Shown here: in pieces, positions 9,709 through 18,770 of the stretch
Layout of the letters: every line of letters starts with the position of its first letter
Position numbering within the stretch: the stretch's first letter is position 1
From: Cyclobacteriaceae bacterium
GTDB taxonomy: Bacteria > Bacteroidota > Bacteroidia > Cytophagales > Cyclobacteriaceae
DNA: 64,000 nt
Assembly (NCBI GenBank): GCA_016787725.1
Contig: JAEUTZ010000021.1
Coordinates: 582,920 to 646,919, forward strand
Reading direction: 5' to 3'
The notes under the pieces: model-generated
Told to the model about the DNA's origin: nothing
Seen by the model: only the letters and a program-made list of their open reading frames with translations
Database searches by the model: none
Translations under genes and position numbers: made by a program

Positions 9709-10647
9709 ATGCAGGAAAAACGGAATATTCAGCTATTGATTTCATGGGGCGTGCTCATGGCCGTTGCAGGCGTACTGCTTTACTTAGGAAATGCACCCTC
9801 CCATGAGCTGGTAGACAAGGACTTATTCCGGGTTGTTGATCAAACCGAGGTAGACCACTTCACCATTCAGAAATCAGGGTCTGAATTAATTGAAATACGA
9901 TTTGATGGTTCCAAATGGATGGTCAATAATTCTTTCGAAGCCGATCGTCAATTGATAACCGTGTTTTTTGCTACGTTGTTGCAGGCAGAGCCCAAACGAG
10001 CCGTGGCCACAGGGCAACGCGATTCAATCAGCCAGGAAATTAACCAACACGGTGTCCAGGTGAAGTTGTACATTGAAGATGAAGTCGTGCAGGATTTCAA
10101 GGTGATCGGTAATGATCGAAAAACGGAAACCTACTTTCAGTTGAATCAGGACAATACACCGTACCTGGTAACCATCCCCGGGTATCGAGTTTATGTAGGC
10201 TCTGTATTTGAATTAACCCCGGGTGAATGGCGTGATCGCAGGATCTTTAATTTCAACTGGCAGAACTTCAAAAGCCTTTCTCTGAGCCATCTGGATTCAA
10301 AGAATAATTTTACGGTTTCCTTTCAAGATCAGTTCTTCGGTATCGAAGGTTTATCCCAAGCGGACACAACACGCCTCAATGATTTTCTGGATGCTGTTTC
10401 TTTACTTCAAGCGAGCCGATTCATTGAACTGAATGATACGTTACGGTGGGAGCGTTCACGAAATCAACAACCGGAGTTTTCCATCCAGGTATTGGATATC
10501 GCTAACCGCGAATATGCCCTCGAGATTTTCCCCAGGGTGCCGGAGCAATCCTCTGTTTTAGGCAGGATTAACCGTCAAACGCTGGCCTTATTTAGTGCCC
10601 AGGACATTGCCCGCATCGCACGTAAACGCATGGATTTTAAGCGCTAA
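9709..10647 (+). CDS. DUF4340-domain membrane-anchored protein downstream of gldG
   Basis: A 312-residue protein with one N-terminal membrane helix (LLISWGVLMAVAGVLLYLG) and an extracytoplasmic beta-rich domain containing FDGSKWMVN and FELTPGEWRDRRIF, features of DUF4340 proteins. These are commonly encoded next to GldG-like ABC transporters and are thought to be accessory subunits; no biochemical role is known. It begins at the base after the gldG stop codon, which strongly suggests translation coupled to the transporter. Confidence 0.8.
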   Translation: MQEKRNIQLLISWGVLMAVAGVLLYLGNAPSHELVDKDLFRVVDQTEVDHFTIQKSGSELIEIRFDGSKWMVNNSFEADRQLITVFFATLLQAEPKRAVATGQRDSISQEINQHGVQVKLYIEDEVVQDFKVIGNDRKTETYFQLNQDNTPYLVTIPGYRVYVGSVFELTPGEWRDRRIFNFNWQNFKSLSLSHLDSKNNFTVSFQDQFFGIEGLSQADTTRLNDFLDAVSLLQASRFIELNDTLRWERSRNQQPEFSIQVLDIANREYALEIFPRVPEQSSVLGRINRQTLALFSAQDIARIARKRMDFKR

Positions 10648-10729
10648 AACCGGTCCGAACATTCGTTTTTCAGATTGGTTTTTCTTTCTAACTTTACCGC
10701 CCTATACAACCACAAACCACTGATTTACA

Positions 10730-11854
10730 ATGAAGTTTATTGTTAACTCAAGCTATCTGCTCAAGCAGCTTTCCAATATCAATGGAGTAATTACTACCAA
10801 CCCGGTAGTACCCATTTTAGAGAATTTCCTTTTTGAAATAGATAAAAGCAATCTCACTGTTACCGCTTCCGATTTGCAAACGTCTATGATTACGGAAATT
10901 ACGGTCGAATCGAAAGAACGTGGAAATATTGCGGTGCCCGCTCGCATCTTATTGGATACATTAAAAAACCTGCCTGATCAACCGGTTACGTTTTCGATTG
11001 ATGAATCAACGTACAGCATTGAGATAAGTTCGGACAATGGCCGTTATAAATTAGCTGGCGAGAATGCTACTGATTTTCCAAAGGTCCCTTCCGTTTCGAA
11101 TGATTTTTCGGCCTCCATTTCTTCCGATGTATTGGCGCGGGCAATCAACAATACCATTTTTGCAACCAGCAATGATGAACTTCGTCCTGCCATGACTGGT
11201 GTTTATGTTAATCTGGCGGATAAGAGCACCACCTTTGTAGCCACTGATGGTCATCGGTTAGTTCGTTACCGCAGAACGGATATCAAATCGGATAATGGTA
11301 ACTCCATCATCATTCCGCGTAAGGCACTCAACTTGTTAAAGGCAACCCTGCCCACAGAGAATACGGATGTAACCATCGACTTCAACATGTCGAATGCCTT
11401 CTTTAAGTTTGGGCACATTCGTATGATTTGCCGGTTAATTGACGAGCGGTTCCCGGATTATGAGAATGTGATTCCTTCACAAAACCCGATCAAGATGACA
11501 ATCAGTCGCACGGATTTATTGGGTTCTTTGAAGCGGATTTCTATCTATGCCAATAAGACGACTCATCAGGTACGACTGAAAATCACGGGCAGTGAGTTGC
11601 AGGTTTCAGCAGAAGATCTGGACTTTTCAAATGAAGCGAATGAACGTCTCTCGTGTGAACATGAAGGCGAGGATATTGAGATCGGTTTCAATGCCAAGTT
11701 TTTGATTGAGATGCTAACCAACCTGGATACGGAGCAAATCAAGTTAAATATGTCGGCTCCAAACAAAGCCGGTGTAATTCTTCCTGCAGAAAAAGAAAAG
11801 GGGGAAGATATCCTGATGCTGGTAATGCCGGTCATGCTGAATCAATACGTTTAA
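10730..11854 (+). CDS. dnaN: DNA polymerase III beta subunit (sliding clamp)
   Basis: The 374-residue protein has the three-domain clamp architecture and conserved segments TNPVVPILENFLFE, FVATDGHRLVRY and the C-terminal VMPVML near the partner-binding cleft. It forms a dimeric ring that holds the replicative polymerase on DNA. The ATG at 10730 gives MKFIVNSSYLLKQL, the expected start. It lies 82 bp downstream of the gld operon, is closed by a strong terminator, and is not next to dnaA here. Confidence 0.97.
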   Translation: MKFIVNSSYLLKQLSNINGVITTNPVVPILENFLFEIDKSNLTVTASDLQTSMITEITVESKERGNIAVPARILLDTLKNLPDQPVTFSIDESTYSIEISSDNGRYKLAGENATDFPKVPSVSNDFSASISSDVLARAINNTIFATSNDELRPAMTGVYVNLADKSTTFVATDGHRLVRYRRTDIKSDNGNSIIIPRKALNLLKATLPTENTDVTIDFNMSNAFFKFGHIRMICRLIDERFPDYENVIPSQNPIKMTISRTDLLGSLKRISIYANKTTHQVRLKITGSELQVSAEDLDFSNEANERLSCEHEGEDIEIGFNAKFLIEMLTNLDTEQIKLNMSAPNKAGVILPAEKEKGEDILMLVMPVMLNQYV

Positions 11855-11882
11855 CAATCGCATTATAAAGTCTAAACCATTG

Positions 11883-11915
11883 AAAACCACGCAGGTTGCG
11901 TGGTTTTCTTTTTTT
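11883..11915 (+). terminator. Rho-independent terminator of dnaN
   Basis: A perfect 10-bp stem AAAACCACGC / GCGTGGTTTT with a 5-nt loop (AGGTT) is followed by a C and seven T residues. It begins 28 bp after the dnaN stop. Confidence 0.9.
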
Positions 11916-11979
11916 CTGATGGTTACTTTTAAGTATTGTAATTCATGAATTTCCGATTTAACTTAATTCAAATTTGTCT

Positions 11980-12555
11980 ATGGAAGATTTCAATACGTGG
12001 TGGGAAGGCCTTAGCGTTGTGTTAAAAATCTATTGGGGAATTGCCGTTCCATTCACGCTTTTTTTTGTGCTTCAACTGGTGCTTTCATTTTTAGGTGCGG
12101 AGTCTCCGGATGATTTGCCCGACACTGAAATTGATGCCGATCATGGTATTCCCTTTCAGTTCCTGACATTAAAAAACCTTATTGGGTTCTTCACCATTTT
12201 TGCATGGACGGGTATTGCGTGTACCGAAGCAGGAATTTCTAATGGTATAACGCTAGTGATTGCAACGGTGGCCGGCTTGCTGATGATGGGGCTAATGGCT
12301 GGGTTATTTTATCTGATGATGAAGAGTGGAGCCGATGGAACCATGAAGATCAGGAATGCCATTGGTCAGGTGGGTGAAATTTATCTGACTATCCAACCTC
12401 ACCGTACTGGTATGGGTAAGATCCAGGTGAAAGTGAGTGGCTCGTTACGCACCCTGGATGCCATGACCGATGATGAGAAACCGCTAACCAGCGGCCAGCT
12501 TGCCCAGGTTATTGAAATTGTTAACGATAATATTCTATTAGTAACCTCTAAATAA
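11980..12555 (+). CDS. NfeD-like (YuaF-type) OB-fold membrane protein
   Basis: The 191-residue protein (ATG at 11980 preferred over TTG at 11974) has an N-terminal helix (LKIYWGIAVPFTLFFVLQLVLSFLG), two central helices around 60-115, and a soluble C-terminal domain with GQVGEIYLTIQPHRTGMGKIQVKVSG. That last pattern is typical of the NfeD/YuaF OB-fold. These proteins partner with flotillins, and a flotillin gene starts 9 bp downstream, which supports the call. Function in membrane organisation is inferred from Bacillus YuaF-YuaG. Confidence 0.78.
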   Translation: MEDFNTWWEGLSVVLKIYWGIAVPFTLFFVLQLVLSFLGAESPDDLPDTEIDADHGIPFQFLTLKNLIGFFTIFAWTGIACTEAGISNGITLVIATVAGLLMMGLMAGLFYLMMKSGADGTMKIRNAIGQVGEIYLTIQPHRTGMGKIQVKVSGSLRTLDAMTDDEKPLTSGQLAQVIEIVNDNILLVTSK

Positions 12556-12564
12556 GTCCAGCCT

Positions 12565-14130
12565 ATGTTTACACTGCCAATTTTGGCCCTCGTTGGTCTT
12601 TTTATTTTTGTTTTAATCACTACGGTATTACGAAGGTACAAGCGCTGTCCGTCCGACCGAATCCTGGTGGTCTATGGTAAAGTAGGTGGTGGTGGTTCGG
12701 CCAAGTGTATTCATGGTGGAGCCGCTTTTATTTGGCCTGTTTTTCAGGATTATTCGTTTATGGATTTAACCCCGATTTCCATCGAGGTGAATCTCACCAA
12801 TGCCTTGAGTAAGCAGAACATCCGGGTAGATGTTCCTTCTAAATTTACAGTCGGTATTTCTACCGAGTCCGGGGTCATGGAAAATGCGGCTGAGCGTTTG
12901 CTGGGCTTACAGCGCCCCGATGTTCATGCTTTGGCACATGATATTATTGTGGGTCAGATGCGTTTGGTGGTGGCCATGATGGACATTGAAGAGATTAACA
13001 CGAACCGCGATAAATTTCTGCTTAACGTTTCACACAATGTGGAAGTTGAGTTGAAGAAGATCGGCTTGAAGCTGATAAACGTGAACATTACGGATATCAA
13101 GGATGAGAGCGGTTACATAGCCGCATTGGGGAAAGAAGCTGCAGCAAAGGCCATCAACGAGGCTAAAATCCGGGTGGCTGATCAGGAGCGTCTGGGTGAT
13201 ATTGGTAAAACTGAGGCTGAAAAGGAGCGTGACATTAAAGTATCGGAGATGGTGCGCGACCGTGATACGCAGGTGGCCGTTACTATTAAAGATAAGGAGG
13301 TTTTGATTGCAGGGGCGAAACGCGATGAGCAGATCGGAAAAGTTGAAGCGGAACGCGATACCCGAATCAAATCAGCAGAGGCAAATGCGCTGGCGGTAAC
13401 CGGTGAAAACCAGTCCAAGATCGCCATTGCCAACTCAGACGCCCAACGTAGGGAACGTGAAGCGGAAGCTCTAAAGAAAGCCATTGCAGCCGAAAAGGTG
13501 CAGGCAGCAAAAGCCTTGGAAGAGGCGTATCTCGCGGAGCAAAAAGCTGAACAGGCTCGTGCCGAGCGCGACCGGGCTTCACAAAATGCCAACATTGTGG
13601 TGGCGGCTGAAATCCAGAAGCAAAAAGCAATCATTGAAGCACAGGCAGAAGCCGAAAAATTAAGAGAGCGGGCAAAAGGGGAGGCGGATGCCATATATGC
13701 CAAGCTGGAAGCTGAGGCACGGGGTATGTTTGAGATTCTCACCAAACAGGCACAGGGTTTACAACAAATTGTTCAGGCTTCTGGTGACAATGCGCGTGAT
13801 GCCGTTTTATTATTGATTGTTGATAAGTTGCCCGAATTGGTGCGATTACAAACAGAAGCGATCAAAAATATTAAAATTGATAAGCTCACCGTGTGGGATG
13901 GTGGTTCGGGTGCTCCAGATGGAAAGACCTCAACAGCCAATTTTATTTCAGGATTGTACAAGTCGGTCCCCCCCCTGCAGGAGATCTTTAACATGGCGGG
14001 TATGGAATTGCCGGAATACCTAAAAGGGAAGACGGCTGCTGAGTTGCAAACAATGGCCGATGAAGCTAAAGCCAAACAAGGAGCCATAGGGGAGAGCGAG
14101 AGGAAAGATACAGGGAAAGAGAAAAAGTAA
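12565..14130 (+). CDS. Flotillin family protein (YuaG/FloT-like)
   Basis: This 521-residue protein has an N-terminal membrane helix (about 2-22), an SPFH/PHB domain (about 30-200, with GGAAFIWPVFQDYSFMDLTPISIEV), a long Glu/Ala/Lys-rich coiled coil (about 190-400, including repeated AEAEK and EAEALKKA-type segments) and a flexible C-terminus. Flotillins oligomerise on the inner face of the cytoplasmic membrane and organise lipid domains. It is co-transcribed with the NfeD-like gene upstream. The coiled-coil region leaves long open frames on the opposite strand that are not genes. Confidence 0.93.
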   Translation: MFTLPILALVGLFIFVLITTVLRRYKRCPSDRILVVYGKVGGGGSAKCIHGGAAFIWPVFQDYSFMDLTPISIEVNLTNALSKQNIRVDVPSKFTVGISTESGVMENAAERLLGLQRPDVHALAHDIIVGQMRLVVAMMDIEEINTNRDKFLLNVSHNVEVELKKIGLKLINVNITDIKDESGYIAALGKEAAAKAINEAKIRVADQERLGDIGKTEAEKERDIKVSEMVRDRDTQVAVTIKDKEVLIAGAKRDEQIGKVEAERDTRIKSAEANALAVTGENQSKIAIANSDAQRREREAEALKKAIAAEKVQAAKALEEAYLAEQKAEQARAERDRASQNANIVVAAEIQKQKAIIEAQAEAEKLRERAKGEADAIYAKLEAEARGMFEILTKQAQGLQQIVQASGDNARDAVLLLIVDKLPELVRLQTEAIKNIKIDKLTVWDGGSGAPDGKTSTANFISGLYKSVPPLQEIFNMAGMELPEYLKGKTAAELQTMADEAKAKQGAIGESERKDTGKEKK

Positions 14131-14137
14131 ATTTAGA

Positions 14138-14174
14138 AACTAGAAAGGCCCGTAATACGGGCCTTTCTAGTTTT
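14138..14174. terminator. Bidirectional terminator between flotillin gene and accC
   Basis: A perfect 16-bp stem, AACTAGAAAGGCCCGT / ACGGGCCTTTCTAGTT, with a 3-nt AAT loop lies between convergent genes. T residues follow on the plus strand (TTTTG), and A-rich sequence before the stem gives weak U-rich sequence on the other side. Confidence 0.9.
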
Positions 14175-14187
14175 GTAGTAATAAGAA

Positions 14188-15537
14188 TTACTTCAAATCC
14201 GAAAAATCGAACGAGGTTTCCAAAAACTTGGTGGTAAACTTGCCCGACCGGAAGACAGGATTGTCCATCAACTTCAAATGGAAAGGAATGGTAGTTTTTA
14301 CTCCTTCAATAATGAACTCGCTTAATGCACGTTTCATTCGTGTGATTACTTCTTCACGCGATTGACCGGTAACAATTAATTTTCCAATCATCGAGTCGTA
14401 ATTGGGGGGTATGGTGTACCCCGCGTAAACGTGGCTGTCAACCCGCACACCATGGCCTCCGGGCTTGTGCAGGTTGATGATCTTTCCGGGTGAAGGCCGG
14501 AACCCATTGGCCGGATCTTCAGCGTTGATCCTGCATTCCATTGCAAACAGGTTTGGATAGTAGTTGTTGCCGGAAATGGGTACACCGGCAGCTACTTTAA
14601 TCTGTTCTTTAATCAGGTCATAGTTGGTTACTTCCTCGGTGATCGGATGCTCCACCTGAATCCGGGTGTTCATCTCCATGAAGTAAAAATCCCCATGCTT
14701 ATCTACCAGGAATTCAATCGTCCCGGCACCTTCGTAGTTGATGGCCTTGGCACCTTTAATGGCGGCTTCCCCCATCTTATCGCGCAGTTCTTGGCTTACC
14801 ACCGGGGATGGAGTTTCCTCCACCAGTTTCTGGTGCCTGCGTTGAATAGAGCAATCGCGTTCAGAAAGATGACATACCTTTCCATACTGATCGCCCACTA
14901 CCTGTATTTCAATGTGACGTGGTTCTTCAACAAATTTCTCGAGATATAATCCGTCATTTCCAAAGGCAGCACCGGCTTCGCGTTTGGCATCGTCCCAGGC
15001 CTTTTTAAACTCTGATTCATCATTAATGATACGCATCCCCTTACCACCCCCGCCAGCGGTTGCCTTCACAATAACCGGATACTTGATTTCCTTTGCAATC
15101 TGAATTCCTTGCTCCATGGATTCAAGTAACCCTTCGGATCCCGGAATGCAGGGAACTCCAGCCTTGATCATGGTGGCCTTGGCCGTGGATTTATCGCCCA
15201 TGGCGCGAATCATTTCAGGGGTTGGCCCGATGAACTTGATTCCATATTCATGACATACCGAAGAGAATTCCGCGTTTTCAGAAAGGAAACCATAACCCGG
15301 ATGAATGGCATCCGCATTCGTAATTTCTGCTGCTGAAATGATGCGTGGAATATTCAAATAGGATTCTTTGCTGGGGGCTGCCCCTATGCACACGGCCTCA
15401 TCGGCAAACCGCACATGCAAACTTTCCCGGTCGGCAGTAGAATAAACTGCCACCGTTTTAATGTCCATCTCCTTACAGGTTCGGATTACCCGCAATGCAA
15501 TTTCGCCCCGGTTCGCTATTAATATTTTCTTGAACAT
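14188..15537 (-). CDS. accC: Acetyl-CoA carboxylase, biotin carboxylase subunit
   Basis: The 449-residue protein starts [17 protein letters not shown] at the ATG at 15537; the open frame upstream adds 22 unconserved residues. It has the ATP-grasp glycine loop ([13 protein letters not shown]), [13 protein letters not shown], and [17 protein letters not shown] around the catalytic region. It carboxylates biotin on AccB with ATP and bicarbonate, the first half-reaction of malonyl-CoA formation. It is the last gene of the minus-strand operon running down from pdxA and follows accB by 81 bp. Confidence 0.97.
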   Translation of the reverse strand: MFKKILIANRGEIALRVIRTCKEMDIKTVAVYSTADRESLHVRFADEAVCIGAAPSKESYLNIPRIISAAEITNADAIHPGYGFLSENAEFSSVCHEYGIKFIGPTPEMIRAMGDKSTAKATMIKAGVPCIPGSEGLLESMEQGIQIAKEIKYPVIVKATAGGGGKGMRIINDESEFKKAWDDAKREAGAAFGNDGLYLEKFVEEPRHIEIQVVGDQYGKVCHLSERDCSIQRRHQKLVEETPSPVVSQELRDKMGEAAIKGAKAINYEGAGTIEFLVDKHGDFYFMEMNTRIQVEHPITEEVTNYDLIKEQIKVAAGVPISGNNYYPNLFAMECRINAEDPANGFRPSPGKIINLHKPGGHGVRVDSHVYAGYTIPPNYDSMIGKLIVTGQSREEVITRMKRALSEFIIEGVKTTIPFHLKLMDNPVFRSGKFTTKFLETSFDFSDLK

Positions 15538-15618
15538 AAAGTAGTTACTGGTTACGGGTTGGTGGTAGCTGGCAAAATGAGAGACCGATCGCCCTATCAA
15601 CAACCTGGTACGTGGAAA

Positions 15619-16149
15619 TTAATCGGGTTCAACTACGAAGAGAACTTGATCATACTCTACCGGAGATGAATTTTCAATCATCGCTTTCACAATGGTGCCT
15701 GAAACTTCAGATTCGATTTCATTGAAGAGTTTCATGGCCTCAATGATGCACACGGTTTGACCTTTCGTTATTTTATCTCCAACGGAAACGAAAGGAGGCG
15801 AATCCGGATTGGCCGAACGATAAAAGGTACCAATCATGGGCGATTTAATTTCTACGGTAGTACTGGAAGCTACGGGCTTTTCTGCTTTTACAGGTGGAGC
15901 CACCGCGGGGGTTACAGGGGTTGCTGCTGCCACCGGTACCGGGGCAGCTATAACCGGAGCGGCCGATTTAATCACTTTCTGATCCGGCTCACGTTTTACG
16001 TGCAGTTTTAATTCTTTCGTTTCGATATCCACTTCATTCAAGCCCGAATGAGCGATGAAGTCGATAAGGTCCCTGATTTCAGAAGTTTTCATTTCGGCTT
16101 GTTTTTTAGGTTCAGAAGATCCGTTCGCAGAGGTAGTTTTTTTTGCCAT
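15619..16149 (-). CDS. accB: Acetyl-CoA carboxylase biotin carboxyl carrier protein
   Basis: A 176-residue BCCP. The C-terminal biotinyl domain (about 98-176) contains the [10 protein letters not shown] motif with the biotinylated Lys140. The N-terminal part (about 20-55) is helical, and an Ala/Pro/Val-rich flexible linker (about 60-95) joins the two. The Lys-rich start [17 protein letters not shown] is normal for the family in this phylum. The start is 2 bp after the efp stop, so efp, accB and accC are very likely co-transcribed. Confidence 0.97.
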   Translation of the reverse strand: MAKKTTSANGSSEPKKQAEMKTSEIRDLIDFIAHSGLNEVDIETKELKLHVKREPDQKVIKSAAPVIAAPVPVAAATPVTPAVAPPVKAEKPVASSTTVEIKSPMIGTFYRSANPDSPPFVSVGDKITKGQTVCIIEAMKLFNEIESEVSGTIVKAMIENSSPVEYDQVLFVVEPD

Positions 16150-16151
16150 GG

Positions 16152-16718
16152 TTATTCTTTGACACGTTCTACATATTCACCGGTGTCTGTTTTGATTTTG
16201 ATTTTATCGCCCGTGTTAACAAACAAAGGTACTCGTATTTCGGCACCTGTTTCAATGGTAGCAGGCTTTAAGGTACGGGTGGCAGTATCCCCTTGAACAC
16301 CGGGTTCAGTATACGTTACATCTACCACCACGTGGGCCGGAGCTTCGGCTGTTATTGGATTGGCTCCATTTTCAAAAGCAATAAGCAGTGTAACCCCTTC
16401 CTTAATGAAGTTTGCTGAATTGCCTAACAGGACTTTGTCCAGGTAGATCTGCTCAAAGGTATCATTGTCCATGCACACTAAGCTTTCTCCATCCTGATAA
16501 AGGTATTGGTATTCTTTAGTCTCAACCCGCAATTGATCGACCGCATCCCCGGGGCGAAAACGGTTCTCTACAATTTTACCCGTGCGAACACTTCTCATTT
16601 TAACCTGGTAGAATGCACGCAAGTTGCCAGGCGTTCTGTGTTGAAGTTCCTCTACCTGCACAACTTCTCCATTATACCGGATAAAATTTCCCTTACTTAG
16701 ATCAGAAACGGTTGCCAT
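16152..16718 (-). CDS. efp: Translation elongation factor P with Asn at the tip position
   Basis: The 188-residue protein has the three beta-barrel domains of EF-P (KOW-like N-terminal domain, central OB domain, C-terminal OB domain with [10 protein letters not shown] and [13 protein letters not shown]). EF-P enters the ribosomal E site and rescues stalling at polyproline. The tip loop reads [10 protein letters not shown], so Asn32 stands where most EF-Ps have a modified Lys (Bacillus K32, E. coli K34) or Arg (Pseudomonas R32). No EpmA, YmfI or EarP gene is present in the window. It lies between fabH and accB in the lipid operon. Confidence 0.95.
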   Translation of the reverse strand: MATVSDLSKGNFIRYNGEVVQVEELQHRTPGNLRAFYQVKMRSVRTGKIVENRFRPGDAVDQLRVETKEYQYLYQDGESLVCMDNDTFEQIYLDKVLLGNSANFIKEGVTLLIAFENGANPITAEAPAHVVVDVTYTEPGVQGDTATRTLKPATIETGAEIRVPLFVNTGDKIKIKTDTGEYVERVKE

Positions 16719-16790
16719 AAAAAAATCAAACTTTAATTTACAAAGGATATAACTATTTACAATGTTAATTGGAATTGTGATTAGTATTGT

Positions 16791-17786
16791 CTAGCTATTG
16801 TAGGCCCATTTTACATAAACGGCACCCCAGGTAAATCCTCCTCCAAAGGCAGCCAACAAAAGATTATCACCTTTCTTAAGTTGCTTCTCATAATCCCATA
16901 ATAAGAGTGGAATTGTACCGGCTGTAGTATTTCCATAACGCTCAATATTCATCATTACTTTGTCTTCACTAATACCCACACGGTTAGCGGTGGCGTCAAT
17001 GATCCGTTTGTTGGCCTGATGCGGAACAAGCCATTGTATGGTATCGGCTGTCAAATGATTTCGTTCGGCCACCTGGGCCGAAATATCAGCCATGTTGGTA
17101 ACGGCAAACTTAAATACAGCGGAGCCTTCCTGATACACGAAGTGTTGACGGTTGTCCACCGTTTCACGGGTAGCAGGCATCCGGCTTCCTCCGGCTTTCA
17201 TATGCAAATAAGATTCACCACTGCCGTCACTTCGCAACAACCAATCGATTACTCCAACCTCTTCGGTGGTGGGCTCAAGCAATACGCAACCCGCACCATC
17301 ACCAAAGATGATACACGTAGTACGGTCTGTATAATCAATGATCGATGACATTTTATCACCACCGATCACAATTACTTTTTTGTAAATGCCGGCTTGAATG
17401 TAGCTGGCACCGGTTGCCAACGCATAAATAAATCCGGAACAGGCGGCACCCATATCAAAACTAAATGCATTGGTTGCTCCGATGGTAGTGGCAACAATGT
17501 TGGCGGTTGCCGGAAATGTCATGTCGGGTGTTACTGTTGCAAAGATGATTAGATCAATTTCCTTTGGATCGGTTTTGGTTTTAGCCAGCATCTCCTTCAC
17601 CGCAGCAATGCCCATAACACTGACACCTTGATTTTCTCCCTTCAGGATTCTTCGTTCTTTGATGCCCGTGCGGGAGGTGATCCACTCATCGTTGGTATCT
17701 ACCATCGTTTCCAACTCTTTGTTGGTAAGAATATAATCGGGCACGTAGCCACCGACTCCTGTAATGGCTGCTCTCAGTTTATTCAT
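16791..17786 (-). CDS. fabH: Beta-ketoacyl-ACP synthase III
   Basis: This 331-residue thiolase-fold enzyme has the full catalytic triad: Cys116 in GAACSGF, His256 in VPHQANKRI and Asn286 in YGNTTAG. It starts fatty acid synthesis by condensing acyl-CoA with malonyl-ACP. It lies in the order DUF177-rpmF-fabH-efp-accB-accC, tying initiation of fatty acids to malonyl-CoA supply. The ATG at 17786 gives [17 protein letters not shown]. The plsX gene often found between rpmF and fabH is absent. Confidence 0.97.
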   Translation of the reverse strand: MNKLRAAITGVGGYVPDYILTNKELETMVDTNDEWITSRTGIKERRILKGENQGVSVMGIAAVKEMLAKTKTDPKEIDLIIFATVTPDMTFPATANIVATTIGATNAFSFDMGAACSGFIYALATGASYIQAGIYKKVIVIGGDKMSSIIDYTDRTTCIIFGDGAGCVLLEPTTEEVGVIDWLLRSDGSGESYLHMKAGGSRMPATRETVDNRQHFVYQEGSAVFKFAVTNMADISAQVAERNHLTADTIQWLVPHQANKRIIDATANRVGISEDKVMMNIERYGNTTAGTIPLLLWDYEKQLKKGDNLLLAAFGGGFTWGAVYVKWAYNS

Positions 17787-17831
17787 AGGTTCTTTGGCTT
17801 TGGGTTAGCCATCTCTATTTGAAAAACAAAT

Positions 17832-17856
17832 GCCCGATTGAACAATCCAACCGGGC
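17832..17856 (-). terminator. Probable terminator between rpmF and fabH (minus-strand RNA)
   Basis: An 11-bp imperfect stem (17832-17842 with 17846-17856, 3-nt loop). The two non-identical positions become G-U wobbles only in the minus-strand RNA (A-C mismatches in the plus-strand RNA), and the minus strand continues ATTTGTTTTTC, so it fits termination downstream of rpmF. Partial read-through into fabH may set subunit ratios. Confidence 0.6.
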
Positions 17857-17879
17857 TTAATCCACATTTAAATTAATCA

Positions 17880-17898
17880 GTTTGTGATGATCACAAAC
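17880..17898. promoter_or_regulatory. Palindrome in the rpmF-fabH gap
   Basis: GTTTGTGA and TCACAAAC form a perfect 8-bp inverted repeat around a 3-nt spacer (TGA). It lacks a T-tract and the 6-nt spacing of a CRP box, so it could be an operator or an mRNA hairpin; no regulator is evident. Confidence 0.35.
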
Positions 17899-17946
17899 AA
17901 AAGAGAAATCAATATTCTTTCGCTTTCGGGCGTAGATCATGGCGTA

Positions 17947-18138
17947 TTAAGCCAAAACCTCCTTCTCCATCACCACATTGCCTCTATAGTAAAGCTTGCC
18001 TTCGTGCCAGAAAGCGCGATGGGGCAAGTGATTTTCGCCTGTGGTGGGGCATACGGTCATCTGCTTGGCAGTAGCCTTGTAGTGTGTTCTTCTCTTATCT
18101 CTGCGAGTCTTTGAAGTCTTACGTTTCGGATTTGGCAT
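17947..18138 (-). CDS. rpmF: 50S ribosomal protein L32
   Basis: The 63-residue protein starts [19 protein letters not shown], the universal L32 N-terminus, and ends in [15 protein letters not shown]. Only one Cys remains ([15 protein letters not shown]), so the four-Cys zinc ribbon found in many L32 proteins is lost. That is known among L32 variants and removes dependence on zinc. It starts 11 bp after the DUF177 stop, an arrangement conserved across bacteria. Confidence 0.96.
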   Translation of the reverse strand: MPNPKRKTSKTRRDKRRTHYKATAKQMTVCPTTGENHLPHRAFWHEGKLYYRGNVVMEKEVLA

Positions 18139-18149
18139 AACCTATCTGT

Positions 18150-18686
18150 TTATTTTAACTTTTTCAATTTTTCCCACCGCGGATCAATTGTATCGCTACC
18201 TTCTTCAGCCGCAGTATCAGAAGAAGTGCTATAAACTATTTTATCCTCATCTTCAATCGATAGACTGGGATGGAGTTTTTTAATGGGGATTGACAGTACG
18301 ATGAATTCGTAGATAAACTGTCCCAGGTCCAAACTGTCCTGATCGCGTGTAATCACTACGATTTCATCGCTGATTTCCTTGGCCTCTTCTCCATACTTGA
18401 AAACCACCTTGTGGGTATTTTCGATCGGATAATCAAAAGGCTGCAGGGTTCGATCGCAAATCAAATGCGCTTTCCCAGAAATCCCAAAATCAACCTCAAT
18501 GAACGATTCCTTCTTATCGAGAGTAACCTGAACGTGAAAATTGCCACCGGAAACCACCTCTTTCCCATACTTTTCAAAAAATCCATCTTTTATCTCAAAT
18601 TCAAAAAGATGGGCTTTTTTACTCAGCCCGATGATATTGACACTAAATTCTCTCAAACCCGAAGGGTTTTTAAAATGAGCGGGCAA
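18150..18686 (-). CDS. DUF177 (YceD-like) protein
   Basis: A 178-residue protein encoded directly before rpmF, the typical position of YceD/DUF177. The conserved core HLICDRTLQPFDYPI sits near the middle, the rest is acidic, and the C-terminus ends in WEKLKKLK. In plants and E. coli members have been linked to 23S rRNA accumulation, so a ribosome assembly role is likely but not shown here. ATG at 18686. Confidence 0.88.
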   Translation of the reverse strand: MPAHFKNPSGLREFSVNIIGLSKKAHLFEFEIKDGFFEKYGKEVVSGGNFHVQVTLDKKESFIEVDFGISGKAHLICDRTLQPFDYPIENTHKVVFKYGEEAKEISDEIVVITRDQDSLDLGQFIYEFIVLSIPIKKLHPSLSIEDEDKIVYSTSSDTAAEEGSDTIDPRWEKLKKLK

Positions 18687-18770
18687 ATTTATCAGAATTT
18701 ATTGGATTTGTACCCCTTTAAATCTCGTTTTTTAAGGGTTTTTGGATTTTATGCCAAATGGCCCAATTTG

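Noticed and set aside
13182-13745. 187-residue minus-strand open frame inside the flotillin gene
   Set aside because: It is antisense to the Glu/Ala/Lys-rich coiled coil, giving Ser/Ala-rich nonsense; the flotillin reading is clear.
17880-17898. CRP box
   Set aside because: The TGTGA/TCACA half-sites are 3 bp apart instead of 6; kept only as an unspecified palindrome.
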